From Streptomyces sp. 840.1 (GTDB taxonomy: Bacteria > Actinomycetota > Actinomycetes > Streptomycetales > Streptomycetaceae): 64,000 bases of DNA. Below are positions 17,136 to 25,621 of this stretch, piece after piece; the first letter of the stretch is position 1; each line of letters opens with the position of its first letter. The notes below the pieces were generated by a model. That model was not told where the DNA came from, searched no databases, and was given only the letters and a program-made list of their open reading frames with translations. The stretch lies in assembly GCF_003751445.1 (NCBI RefSeq), contig NZ_RJUU01000001.1, positions 2,485,001-2,549,000 of the forward strand, in the 5' to 3' direction. The translations under genes and the position numbers were made by a program.

Positions 17136-18818
17136 ATGCGCGCAGGACTGGCTCTCCCCCTGGCACTGGTCGCCGCCGTCTCCGTGGCGGCCACCGCGTG
17201 CCAGTCCTCCGGCGGGAAGGACACCGACGGCCCGAACGGGAAGGACGCCCCCGGGGCCGCCTCGGCCGCCGTCGACTACAACCCCCAGCCGTACGAGAAG
17301 ATCAAGGACGGCGGCACCTACACCACGGTCGGCACCTTCGACGACCAGGGCAACCCGTTCAACGTCAACGCCACGCTGACCGCGAGCCGGGTCTGGGGCT
17401 GGTACAACGCGGATGCGATCACGTACTCGCCGACCGGCGAGGTGCAGTACAACCCGGACTACTACAGCGATGTGAAGGTCGCGGTCGAGGGCGGCGACCA
17501 GAAGGTCACCCTGACGATCAACCCGAAGGCGTCCTTCAACGACGGCACCCCGATCGACTGGAAGGCGATCCAGGCGACCTGGAAGGCCAACAACGGCTCG
17601 GACAAGGCCTTCGCCGCCTCGTCCACGGACGGCTACGACCAGATCACCTCGGTCGAGCAGGGCAAGAACGCCAAGCAGGCCGTCATCACCTTCAAGGGCG
17701 TCAACGCCTCCTGGTCGACCCTGTTCACCACCTTCCTGCACCCGAAGGCCGCCACGGTCGGGAACTTCAACAAGGCGTACGTCAAGAAGGCCCACCCGGA
17801 GTGGGGCGCGGGACCGTACACGGTCGGCAAGTGGGACACGCACTCCGGCAACATCACCTTCGTCCGCAACCCGAAGTGGTGGGGCAGGAAGGGCAAGCTC
17901 GACAAGCGCGTCTACGTCAACCTGGAGCCGACGGCGGGCGTCAACGCCTTCAAGAACGGCCAGCTCGACTACACCTCCGCCGTGGACGCGGAGAGCCTCA
18001 AGCAGATCAAGGGGCTCAAGGGCACCGAGATCCGCAGCGGCGGCAGCCCCTTCGAGTACGCGCTGTACTTCAACACCAAGTCCGCGGTCCTCTCGGAGAC
18101 GGCCGTGCGCAAGGCCGTCGCGGAGAGCGTCGACCGCGCGCAGATCGCGAAGATCCAGTTCCAGGGGCTCGACTACCGGGAGCCGCTGCCCGGTTCGGCC
18201 GTGCTGTACAGCTTCCAGAAGGGCTACCACGACAACGTGTCGGCCGTACTGAAGCACGCGCCGGACGAGGCCGGGAAGGAGCTCGACGCGGCCGGCTGGA
18301 AGCCCGGCCCGGACGGCGTCCGGGCCAAGAACGGCAAGCGGCTCGACGTCGGGTACACGCTCCTGGGCGATGATCCGCTGGGCAAGGCCACCGCGGGCGC
18401 ACTCGCCGCGATGCTCAAGCCGGTCGGCATCCACCTCGTCATCAAGAAGGGCGACGACGCGGACTTCTCCAAGGTCCTCAGCGACCGGCGCTTCGACCTG
18501 TTCCTCTCCGGCAACCGCTCGATGGACCCCTTCGGCGCCCGCTACCTGTGCGACTTCTACTGCTCGGACCGCGACTCCAACATCACCGGCGCCGGAACGC
18601 CCGCGCTGGACAAGGAGATCCGCGCCACCACGGAGATCGCCGACCTCGACAAGCAGACCGCCGCGGTCAACGAGGTCGAGCGGAAGGCGCTGCGCCAGTA
18701 CGCCTTCCTGCCGCTGTTCAGCGGTCCCTCGACCTACGGCGTGAAGAAGGGGCTCGCCAACGTCGGCGCGACCATCTTCAACAGCCCGCTCCCGGAGACG
18801 GTCGGCTGGCAGAAGTGA
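17136..18818 (+). CDS. ABC substrate-binding lipoprotein, family 5 (oligopeptide type)
   Basis: This 560-residue protein has a lipoprotein signal with Cys22 (VAATAC, a somewhat relaxed lipobox). The mature part is a typical SBP_bac_5 protein: DGGTYTTVGTFDDQGNPFNV near the N-terminus, VTLTINPKASFNDGTPIDW, PHPEW...GAGPYTVGKW and late LSETAVRKAVAESVDR. It sits 128 bases after the ATPase gene, with AAGGAA before the ATG. Binding-protein last is an unusual order for this class. Peptide is the likeliest ligand. Confidence 0.94.
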   Translation: MRAGLALPLALVAAVSVAATACQSSGGKDTDGPNGKDAPGAASAAVDYNPQPYEKIKDGGTYTTVGTFDDQGNPFNVNATLTASRVWGWYNADAITYSPTGEVQYNPDYYSDVKVAVEGGDQKVTLTINPKASFNDGTPIDWKAIQATWKANNGSDKAFAASSTDGYDQITSVEQGKNAKQAVITFKGVNASWSTLFTTFLHPKAATVGNFNKAYVKKAHPEWGAGPYTVGKWDTHSGNITFVRNPKWWGRKGKLDKRVYVNLEPTAGVNAFKNGQLDYTSAVDAESLKQIKGLKGTEIRSGGSPFEYALYFNTKSAVLSETAVRKAVAESVDRAQIAKIQFQGLDYREPLPGSAVLYSFQKGYHDNVSAVLKHAPDEAGKELDAAGWKPGPDGVRAKNGKRLDVGYTLLGDDPLGKATAGALAAMLKPVGIHLVIKKGDDADFSKVLSDRRFDLFLSGNRSMDPFGARYLCDFYCSDRDSNITGAGTPALDKEIRATTEIADLDKQTAAVNEVERKALRQYAFLPLFSGPSTYGVKKGLANVGATIFNSPLPETVGWQK

Positions 18819-18979
18819 CGCGGCGGAGGGCGCCGGTACGGGCGGCCGGTCCGTCGAGCAGCCGCACGCGGCGCTGCCGACGACCGGCCTCCATGTGGCC
18901 CAGGTCACATATGCGGGCTCGATGACTTCTCGGGGCGGCGTGGGTCATACCTGCAACACCCGGACGAGAAAGGCCCGCC

Positions 18980-19663
18980 ATGACTCAGACGCTCAACTCC
19001 CGCCAGTACACAGCAAGTTCGGCCGAAGCGCAGGCCGCCGTGCCGTCGTCCTCCCGGCTTCTGTCCGCCGGTGCGGTGGTCGCCGGCCCGCTGTTCCTCG
19101 GCGCGGGCATCGCGCAGGGCCTGGCGCGGGAGGGCTTCGGTTTCACCCGTAACGCGATCAGCCAGCTGGCCCTCGGCGACCTGGGCTGGATCCAGACCGT
19201 GAACTTCGTGCTCACCGGCGTCCTGCTGCTCGCCGGGGCGGCCGGCCTGCGCCGCGTACTGAGACCGGAGCCGGGCGGGACCTGGGGGCCGGCGCTGATC
19301 GCCGTCTTCGGGGCGTCGTTCCTGGTCGCGGCCGTCTTCCGGGCCGACCCCGGAGGCGGCTTCCCCGTCGGCTCCCCGGAGGCCGGCACGCTGAGCGCGC
19401 ACGGTGCGGGCCACATGGCCGGCGGCGGGATCGGATACCTCGCGCTGTCCGTCGCCTTCGTCGTCCTGGCCCCTCCGCTGGCGGCCCGGGGCCACCGGGG
19501 CTGGGCGACGGCCTCCCGGATCGCCCCGGTCGTCGTCCTCACCGGATTCATGGCCTCGGCCGCCTCGGTCCTGGTGTTCACCCTCGGAGCCGGCCTCGGC
19601 CTCTGCTGGCTGGCGGCGGTCACGGTCCGGCTGCTCACCAGCCGTTCCGCGCAGGGGCGTTAG
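18980..19663 (+). CDS. DUF998 family membrane protein
   Basis: A 227-residue protein with six predicted membrane helices from residue 30 onward. It shows the DUF998 hallmarks: GFGFTRNAISQLALGDLGW after helix 1, ADPGGGFPVG in the middle, and a His-containing AHGAGHMAGGGIGY. Start ATG 18980 is preceded by GAGAAAGG. Its function is unknown. It is a single gene with the same direction as the importer but 161 bases away. Confidence 0.85.
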   Translation: MTQTLNSRQYTASSAEAQAAVPSSSRLLSAGAVVAGPLFLGAGIAQGLAREGFGFTRNAISQLALGDLGWIQTVNFVLTGVLLLAGAAGLRRVLRPEPGGTWGPALIAVFGASFLVAAVFRADPGGGFPVGSPEAGTLSAHGAGHMAGGGIGYLALSVAFVVLAPPLAARGHRGWATASRIAPVVVLTGFMASAASVLVFTLGAGLGLCWLAAVTVRLLTSRSAQGR

Positions 19664-19717
19664 GCCGTACCGGCGGGCGTGCGGCGGGTGATCGCCCCGC
19701 CGGTAGGCTCGTCCGCC

Positions 19718-19945
19718 ATGCCCATACCGATGCCCACCCGGATCACCCCGCGCGGCACGAGAGCCGCCCTCGTCATCGCCGCCGTGTTCGCGTCCGGCTG
19801 GTACCTGGGGCAACCCGTGCAGGCCGCGCGGTGCGAGGCGCCGCCGAGGACCGTGCGCTACAGCGACCACCTGGCCGCCGACACCCTCCCGGACTGCGAC
19901 GAGAAGCCGCGCCTGCTGGCCTGGCTCACCGGGACCCTCCGCTGA
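19718..19945 (+). CDS. Small secreted or membrane-anchored protein, unknown
   Basis: A 75-residue protein from ATG 19718 with one hydrophobic segment (AALVIAAVFASGWYLG), which may be a signal peptide or an anchor, followed by a short Cys-containing tail (two Cys: RCEAPP and PDCDEKP). TAGGCT lies eight bases before the ATG, suggesting a leaderless start; GTG 19679 would lengthen it by 13 residues. No family recognised. Confidence 0.55.
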   Translation: MPIPMPTRITPRGTRAALVIAAVFASGWYLGQPVQAARCEAPPRTVRYSDHLAADTLPDCDEKPRLLAWLTGTLR

Positions 19946-20134
19946 GGGCCGGGCGGGACCGCGGCCCCCGGCGCCGGCCCTGACGACGGAGACCTCCCAC
20001 GGCTCCTTGCCGGGGCCGTGGACCCACACCGTGTCCTGGAGGGCGTAGCAGCAGGCCACCGACGCGTCGAGGAGCACCGGCACGGCAGCCCCGGCCGGCG
20101 TCGTAGGACCGCTCGTCGAAGTGCCCGTCCTCAT
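19946..20134 (-). pseudogene. Remnant of ArsI/CadI-type glyoxalase-fold protein
   Basis: The minus-strand frame from 20134 contains CCYALQDTVWVHGPGKEPWEV, close to the C-terminal signature of ArsI/CadI vicinal-oxygen-chelate proteins (CCYAxQDKxWV...PWEVYTV), including the metal-ligand Glu. Everything upstream (about 100 residues including the first metal-binding half) is absent, no ribosome site precedes it, and no stop follows where the family ends. It looks like a decayed fragment. No arsenic genes are nearby. Confidence 0.5.
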
Positions 20135-20161
20135 CGGCCCGGCCCATCTGGCAACTTACGG

Positions 20162-20638
20162 TTACGGAGCGCCGTGGCCCTGATCCTGGAGCGACGCGAC
20201 GCGGGTGGCGACCAGCCGGCCGTTGACGTGCGGATCCTGCGGAACGGGCAGCACCTGCTCACTGGCACACAGCAACTGCACCTTCCCCGCAGCGGCCAGA
20301 GTGACCACACCGGTCGCGCTGAGAGACGCTTCGTTGTAGCCGCTGCCGCGCGGCGTGGCCATCGAGGCGCCGCCCGTGACGTGACAGGTTGCCTTGTCGG
20401 CATACACCAGAGACGCGGAACCGGTGAGCGTGTAGGTGCCCTGCGGCAACGTGAGAGCCACCACCTGCGTCGGCGACCCGCCGATCGACGTGACCGAGTA
20501 AGCCGTGTAGGTATCGCCCGCAGCGGCGGACGCGGCGGTCGCCTGCTGCCCCGCACCCACTCCCACCCACACCGCTCCCAGCGTCACCACAGCCGCCAGC
20601 GCCGTAGCTGCGGTTCCCCACGTTCTTCTGGCACCCAT
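20162..20638 (-). CDS. Secreted protein, unknown
   Basis: A 158-residue protein starting at ATG 20638, with GAGGAGG ten bases upstream. Residues 1-38 are an export signal (TWGTAATALAAVVTLGAVWVGVGAG then QQATAASA). The mature part is beta-rich and Gly/Thr/Ser-rich, with a Cys pair (ATCHVTGG, QLLCASEQ) likely to form a disulphide and repeats of T-x-Y-T-L. A longer frame upstream of ATG 20638 is rejected because of the ribosome site. Function unknown. Confidence 0.7.
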   Translation of the reverse strand: MGARRTWGTAATALAAVVTLGAVWVGVGAGQQATAASAAAGDTYTAYSVTSIGGSPTQVVALTLPQGTYTLTGSASLVYADKATCHVTGGASMATPRGSGYNEASLSATGVVTLAAAGKVQLLCASEQVLPVPQDPHVNGRLVATRVASLQDQGHGAP

Positions 20639-20788
20639 AGCGTGTCGTCCTCCTCGATGAGTTCCGTGGTCGGCGAACGCCAAAGTAACGGCTGCGCACA
20701 CGTCTGCTCCGTGGGAGTCCGACCTGTCGGCCAAAGGTCATCGGCCGGTTGAACGCAGGTTCCTCACCCACCACGCACCGTTCATCCG

Positions 20789-21157
20789 TCACTTCGCGGG
20801 CCCGCTCCGGGCGCGGCCTCTCGTCAACTCCGTGTCCAGCGACAGGCCCGCGGTGATCTCCCTCAAAACGGCCGTCTGCTCCTCGAAGTACGCCGCCCAG
20901 TGCGCGACCGTGTCGCGCTCGTCGACACGGAAGTCCTCCTCGTACCAGCCCTCTTCCACCGTCTCGGGCCACTCGCCGGGGAGCACCCGCCCCGCGACGA
21001 TGACCTGGAACCACCGGCGTTCCCAGAGCGCGGCGTGCTTGAGCAGGCCCAGCAGGGACAGCGGGCTCACCGTCGGCGCCCTGCGGGCGTCCGCGTCGGA
21101 CACGCCCACGATCTTCCGGAGCAGGTCATGCCGCGCGACGCTACCGATCTGCGGAAC
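20789..21157 (-). pseudogene. DinB/DUF664-like protein, truncated at both ends
   Basis: The frame contains HDLLRKIVGVSDADARR, SPLSLLGLLKHAALWERRWF and VDERDTVAHWAAYFEEQ, the core of DinB-superfamily DUF664 proteins (metal His in the LLKHAALWERRWF helix). No ATG/GTG with a ribosome site begins it, and it stops at RARSGPAK where the family normally continues for 30 residues (the HLVEEYARHNGHAD metal-binding helix is missing). It is probably a decayed gene. The alternative is a short functional derivative starting at a non-canonical codon. Confidence 0.55.
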
Positions 21158-21313
21158 GGACCACGGGGGCCTCGCACCTGTCGCGGATCGCCTGCGTTTG
21201 TCGCCGGTCCCCTGCAGCTTTGTCCGCGATCCGTAACGGGGGATCTTGTGGCGGCGTTCGTATGTCTTGATGGGTGCAGGGCATCGGCGAAGACGACAAA
21301 GGGGTGGGCGGAC

Positions 21314-22084
21314 ATGGCGAAGCACAAGGGAAGGGGATGGCACGGCAGGCTTCTCGCGGCGGCGCTCGGAGTGACGGCGGTGGCGGCCGCCACCTCGGTG
21401 TGGACCGCGCAGGCCGACACCACCGGAGGGCGGCAGCCGCAGGCACGGGCCGGCGCACCGGCCAACGGTCCCGCGGCCAAGGTGGCCGAGGACATCGCGC
21501 ACGCCTCGGACCGGGGCGCACGGGGCGTCAACATCACGATCGACGACGGACCCGACCCCACGTGGACCCCGCAGGTGCTGCAGCTCCTGAAGGAGAGCGG
21601 CGTCAAGGCCACGTTCTGCATGGTGGGCACCCAGGCCCAGGCCCACCCGGACCTGGTCAAGGCGGTCGTGGCGGGCGGGCACCGGCTCTGCGACCACACC
21701 GTCTCGCACGACACCTCGATGGACCACAAGTCCGAGGCCTACCAGTCCCAGCAGATCCTGGACGCCGAGCGCATGATCACCAAGGCGTCCGGCGGCGTCC
21801 GGCCGCAGTACTACCGAGCCCCCGGCGGCGCCTTCACCCCGTACAGCCGGCACCTCGCCGCCTCCCGGGGGATGCGGCCGCTGGGCTGGAACGTCGACAC
21901 GAAGGACTTCGAGCACCCCGGTGTCGCGGCGATCGTCGCCACCGTGAAGAGCGAGATCTCCAACGGGCCGACCATCCTCTTCCACGACGCCGGCGGGGAC
22001 CGCGCCGAGACCCTGGCCGCGCTGCGCGAGGTGCTGCCCTGGCTGAAGGAGCAGGGATACAGCTTCGGCTTCCCCGTGCGGTGA
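21314..22084 (+). CDS. Polysaccharide deacetylase (NodB domain), exported
   Basis: A 256-residue protein from ATG 21314 (AAAGGGG upstream). A signal anchor (residues 10-35) is followed by a NodB domain: ITIDDGPD (motif 1, Asp77/Asp78), HTVSH (His128 and His132, metal ligands), YYRAPGG (motif 3), LGWNVDTKDF and ILFHDAGG. It would remove acetyl groups from wall or extracellular amino sugars. Residues 36-68 are an Ala/Gly linker. It is a single gene converging on the FtsX exporter. Confidence 0.92.
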   Translation: MAKHKGRGWHGRLLAAALGVTAVAAATSVWTAQADTTGGRQPQARAGAPANGPAAKVAEDIAHASDRGARGVNITIDDGPDPTWTPQVLQLLKESGVKATFCMVGTQAQAHPDLVKAVVAGGHRLCDHTVSHDTSMDHKSEAYQSQQILDAERMITKASGGVRPQYYRAPGGAFTPYSRHLAASRGMRPLGWNVDTKDFEHPGVAAIVATVKSEISNGPTILFHDAGGDRAETLAALREVLPWLKEQGYSFGFPVR

Positions 22085-22277
22085 GTGCTGCTCTCCCGCG
22101 CACACGCCACATCCCGGCTCCGGCAAGGGCGGACCGGGTTGGGTCGGGCGGCGACGGCCGGACGTCCCGGGCGCGCTGTCTGCTGAGGAAGAGGCCGGAC
22201 CACCACCGCGAAAAGCATCGTTGAGTCCCGTGGAGCCCCCCGCAGGAACGCCCTCATCCGCGCATCGGCACGCACAC

Positions 22278-22311
22278 AAGCCGGCCGCATCACACCTGAT
22301 GCCGCCGGCTT
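22278..22311. terminator. Bidirectional hairpin terminator
   Basis: 15-bp arms (22278-22292 and 22297-22311, one mismatch) with a 4-nt loop, starting AAGCCGGC and ending GCCGGCTT. It lies between the convergent deacetylase and FtsX permease genes. Confidence 0.7.
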
Positions 22312-22366
22312 CCGTGCGCGCCGAGCCCGGGGTGGCCGGGTTCCCGGGCCTGCTGTCCTGTCGTTC

Positions 22367-24748
22367 CTAGGTGTTCTGCTTGCGGAGTGTCCTGGAGGTG
22401 ACCAGTACCCCGGCGGCGACGGCTGCCAGGAGGGTGCCGAGGACGGCGGCGACGATCACGGGGGCGTTCAGGTGCAGGCTCACATCGGTGGAGGTGGCCT
22501 GGGACAGGCCGGAGGCCATCGCGGCCAGCGGGGGCAGTGTGACCAGGACGCCCAGGGCGGCGCCGATGACGACCAGGAGCGCGGTCTCGCCCGCGGCCAG
22601 GAGAACGAGCTGGCGGACCGTGCCGCCGGCGGCCTTCATGACTTCGTAGTCGCGGCGGCGGCCGTGGGCCGCCATCGCCATGCTGTTGGCGACCGCGATC
22701 ACGCTGTAGCCGACCGAGATCACGATGAGCATGGTGGCCAGGCTGTCGGTGAGCTCGGCGTCGGTGTCGTAGTCGGCCAGTGCGTACTCCAGGGCGTCAT
22801 GGGTGGCGGTGCCGGGTACGGCGTCGGTGGCCTTGACGCCGGCCGGGACGAAGACGTCGTCGGTCAGGGCGGCCGGGTCGTGGGCGCGGACCAGGCCGCG
22901 GGCGACGACGAAGTCGCCGCGGGCCGGGTCGTCGGGCAGCACCGCGCTGACCCTCAGGGTGACGGTGGCGCCGTCGTCGAACCGGACCGGGACCCGCCGG
23001 CCCTCCTTGAGGTTCAGGTCCTTGGCGGTGCGGGTGCCGACGACGGCCTGGCCCGGCTCGTCCCACTTGGCGTCCCGGCTGCCCAGGACGTCCATGACGA
23101 CGGGGCTGTCGGCCTTGCCGACGAAGGCACGGGTGGGCAGGGCGGCCTTGCCGACCGGGTTGGCGGCGACGACCTCGTCGGTGTTCCCGGGGGTGCCGTC
23201 CGGGGTGACGATCGTCTGGCCGGCGACTTCGAGGGCCGCACCCGCCGGGTAGGCGAAGCGCATCGTCTCGACCGCCCCGCTGAGCAGGACCGCGAAGCCG
23301 ACCGCGGCGATGACGGGGGCGACCAGGGCGGCCGCCCGGCGGGCATTGGCGGTGAGCTCGGAGCGGATCAGGACCGGGGCGGCCGTGCCGCGACTGCGGA
23401 AGGGGGCGGTCAGCAGCCGGCCGGCCGGGCCCACCAGGACCGGGGAGAGGAGAGCGGCGGCCACGACGAGGGTCATGGTGGCGAAGAGCGCCGTCCCGAT
23501 CCGGTTGTCCGCACCGGTGGTGGCGGTGGCGATCGCGAGGACCACGCCGAGGCCCAGTACGGCCGAACCGGTGATCCAGCGGCCGCGTCCCATGGCCGTG
23601 TTGGCCGAGCGGCTGTCCAGTAGCGCCTCGATCGGAGCGACCCGGGTGGCCTTGCGCCCTGCCGACCAGGCGCCGATCACGCTGACCCCGATGCCGACCG
23701 CGGCCGCGGCCGGCATCGGCCAGGCGGCCACGGTCACCCGCATGCCCGGCGGGACGACGCCCAGGCCGTCGAGGATGTTGCGCAGCAGCGGTGCGCCGGC
23801 CACGCCTGCCAGACAGCCGGCGATCGAGCCGAGGAGGCCGACGACGGCGGCCTCACCGAGGATCATGCGGCGGATCTGGGCGGGGGAGGCGCCGATGGTG
23901 CGCAGCAGGCCGATCTCGCGGCGGCGCATCCCGGTGGAGAGGACCAGCATCGAGGCGACGACGAAGACGGTGGTGAAGAGGCCGAGGGCGGCCATGGCGC
24001 TGATCAGCTGCACGCCGAGGAAGCGCTTGTGCTCGATGTACTCCGGCTGGAGCTCGGAGCGGGAGTCTCCGGCGGCGATCGTGCCCTTGCCGTCGAGGAC
24101 CTTCCGTGCGGCCGAGGAGATGGCGGAGGCGGAGGCGCCCTTCTCCGGAACCAGGCCGATGGCGCGCACGCCGGGCTGCTGAGCGGCGGCGAACGCCTCG
24201 CTGAAGTAGTAGCCGGGACCGTCGACCGTGCCGGTGACGGTGAACTGCCGCCGGCCCTGGGTGATGTTGACGGTCAGCCGGCTGCCGACCGGTACGCCCA
24301 GGGCGCGGTCCACCACGACGTCGCCCCTGCCTTCCGGAGCCTTTCCGGCAACCAGCCGGTAGGGGGCCATCAGGGCGCTGTCCCAGCCGTGGCCGGACTC
24401 CAGGGCGCCCTCGTCGGTGACGGGCCTGCCGTTCCGGATGGCCTGGGCGTAGAAGGAACGGTCCAGGACAGCGGTGGCCACTCCGGGCACCGCGTCGAAC
24501 CGGTCCCTGAGCGGTGCCGCCTCGGACGGGCTCCACGGGATGCGGTCCTCGGGGCTGCCGTCCCGGTCGAGGGCCTGCTCCGGGAGGGCCATGGCGGCGG
24601 CGCCGGCGTAGCGGGGCTGGACGGTGGGGCGGGCGGAGTCGTAGATGATCAGGGTGGTGGTGACCAGGGCGACACCGACCAGGACGGCGAGAAACGCGCC
24701 GAGGAATCCGGACCGGCGTTCGCGTACGTTCGCGAGAATGAGCATCAC
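22367..24748 (-). CDS. ABC transporter permease with two FtsX domains
   Basis: A 793-residue protein. It has an N-terminal helix (GFLGAFLAVLVGVALV), a large external domain (residues 50-240), an FtsX domain with GMRRREIGLLRTIGASPAQIRR (about 285-300), a second external domain, and a C-terminal FtsX domain (HGRRRDYEVMKAAGGTVRQLV). This double-FtsX plan is that of antimicrobial peptide or cell-wall-antibiotic exporters and of lipoprotein-release type mechanotransmission pumps. It overlaps its ATPase gene by four bases. Confidence 0.92.
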   Translation of the reverse strand: MMLILANVRERRSGFLGAFLAVLVGVALVTTTLIIYDSARPTVQPRYAGAAAMALPEQALDRDGSPEDRIPWSPSEAAPLRDRFDAVPGVATAVLDRSFYAQAIRNGRPVTDEGALESGHGWDSALMAPYRLVAGKAPEGRGDVVVDRALGVPVGSRLTVNITQGRRQFTVTGTVDGPGYYFSEAFAAAQQPGVRAIGLVPEKGASASAISSAARKVLDGKGTIAAGDSRSELQPEYIEHKRFLGVQLISAMAALGLFTTVFVVASMLVLSTGMRRREIGLLRTIGASPAQIRRMILGEAAVVGLLGSIAGCLAGVAGAPLLRNILDGLGVVPPGMRVTVAAWPMPAAAAVGIGVSVIGAWSAGRKATRVAPIEALLDSRSANTAMGRGRWITGSAVLGLGVVLAIATATTGADNRIGTALFATMTLVVAAALLSPVLVGPAGRLLTAPFRSRGTAAPVLIRSELTANARRAAALVAPVIAAVGFAVLLSGAVETMRFAYPAGAALEVAGQTIVTPDGTPGNTDEVVAANPVGKAALPTRAFVGKADSPVVMDVLGSRDAKWDEPGQAVVGTRTAKDLNLKEGRRVPVRFDDGATVTLRVSAVLPDDPARGDFVVARGLVRAHDPAALTDDVFVPAGVKATDAVPGTATHDALEYALADYDTDAELTDSLATMLIVISVGYSVIAVANSMAMAAHGRRRDYEVMKAAGGTVRQLVLLAAGETALLVVIGAALGVLVTLPPLAAMASGLSQATSTDVSLHLNAPVIVAAVLGTLLAAVAAGVLVTSRTLRKQNT

Positions 24749-25512
24749 GCCTCCATCCGGGCCATGCGGGCGGCGACGGCCTCGGCGTTGTTGGTGCCGG
24801 CATCACGGTCCAGTGCGATCCGGTCCGCGATCCGGCCGTCCTTCAGGAACACGACGACGTCGGCGAACGCGGCGGCCACCGGGTCGTGGGTGACCATCAG
24901 CGTGGTCTGTCCCTCCCGGTCGACCAGCATCCGCATCATGCGCAGCACTTCCTGCGAGGTGACCGTGTCCAGAGCGCCGGTGGGCTCGTCGGCGAAGAGG
25001 ACGTCGGGGCGGGTGACCAGGGCGCGGGCCAGCGCGACGCGCTGCTGCTGGCCGCCGGAGAGCTGACTGGGCCGGTGCCCGGCGCGCTCGGCCAGGCCCA
25101 CGGAGGCCAGCGCGGCGTCGACCTGCCGCCGGTTGGCCCTGCGGCCGGCGAAGCGGGAGGGGAGCTCCACGTTCTGGGCCGCGGTCAGCGACTCCACCAG
25201 GTTGAAGGCCTGGAAGACGAAACCGATGTGATCGCGGCGCAGTTCGGTGCGCCGCGCCTCGTTCATACGGCCGATGTCCGAACCGGCGAGGATGATCTGC
25301 CCCTCGCTGGGCTGCTCCAGGCCCGCCGCGCACTGCAGCAGCGTCGACTTGCCCGAACCGGACGGGCCCATGATCGCGGTGAACGTGCCGCTCGGGAATC
25401 CGAGGGTGACCCCGTCCAGGGCTGTCACCGCGTGATCGCCACTGCCGTGTACCTTGCGCAGGCCGCGCAGTTCGACCGCGGCCTGAACTGGGGTGTTCCT
25501 CGTTGCCGTCAT
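24745..25512 (-). CDS. ABC transporter ATP-binding protein, MacB/LolD type
   Basis: A 255-residue ATPase from ATG 25512. Walker A GPSGSGKST (49-57), Q-loop FVFQAFNLV, signature LSGGQQQRVALARAL, Walker B VLFADEPTGALD and switch His in VTHDP. It is first in the operon with the FtsX permease and divergent from the histidine kinase gene. Such ATPase-permease pairs next to two-component systems commonly confer resistance to peptide antibiotics. Confidence 0.94.
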   Translation of the reverse strand: MTATRNTPVQAAVELRGLRKVHGSGDHAVTALDGVTLGFPSGTFTAIMGPSGSGKSTLLQCAAGLEQPSEGQIILAGSDIGRMNEARRTELRRDHIGFVFQAFNLVESLTAAQNVELPSRFAGRRANRRQVDAALASVGLAERAGHRPSQLSGGQQQRVALARALVTRPDVLFADEPTGALDTVTSQEVLRMMRMLVDREGQTTLMVTHDPVAAAFADVVVFLKDGRIADRIALDRDAGTNNAEAVAARMARMEA

Positions 25513-25556
25513 GCATTGATCCCACCGCGGGCGGGGGGCCCCGGGCACTGGCCCTT

Positions 25557-25591
25557 CCTCTACTTCCGGGGTAGTGCCACCTCTACTCCGG
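25557..25591. promoter_or_regulatory. Repeat motif in the divergent ABC / two-component promoter region
   Basis: CCTCTACTTCCGG (25557-25569) and CCTCTACTCCGG (25580-25591) are near-identical direct repeats in the 109-bp gap between the exporter ATPase and the kinase. Overlapping them, CCGGGGTAG and CTACTCCGG form an imperfect inverted repeat. The adjacent LuxR-type regulator is the obvious candidate binder. Confidence 0.4.
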
Positions 25592-25621
25592 CGGGGGCGT
25601 GACCGGGCTACGGTGCCCGGT

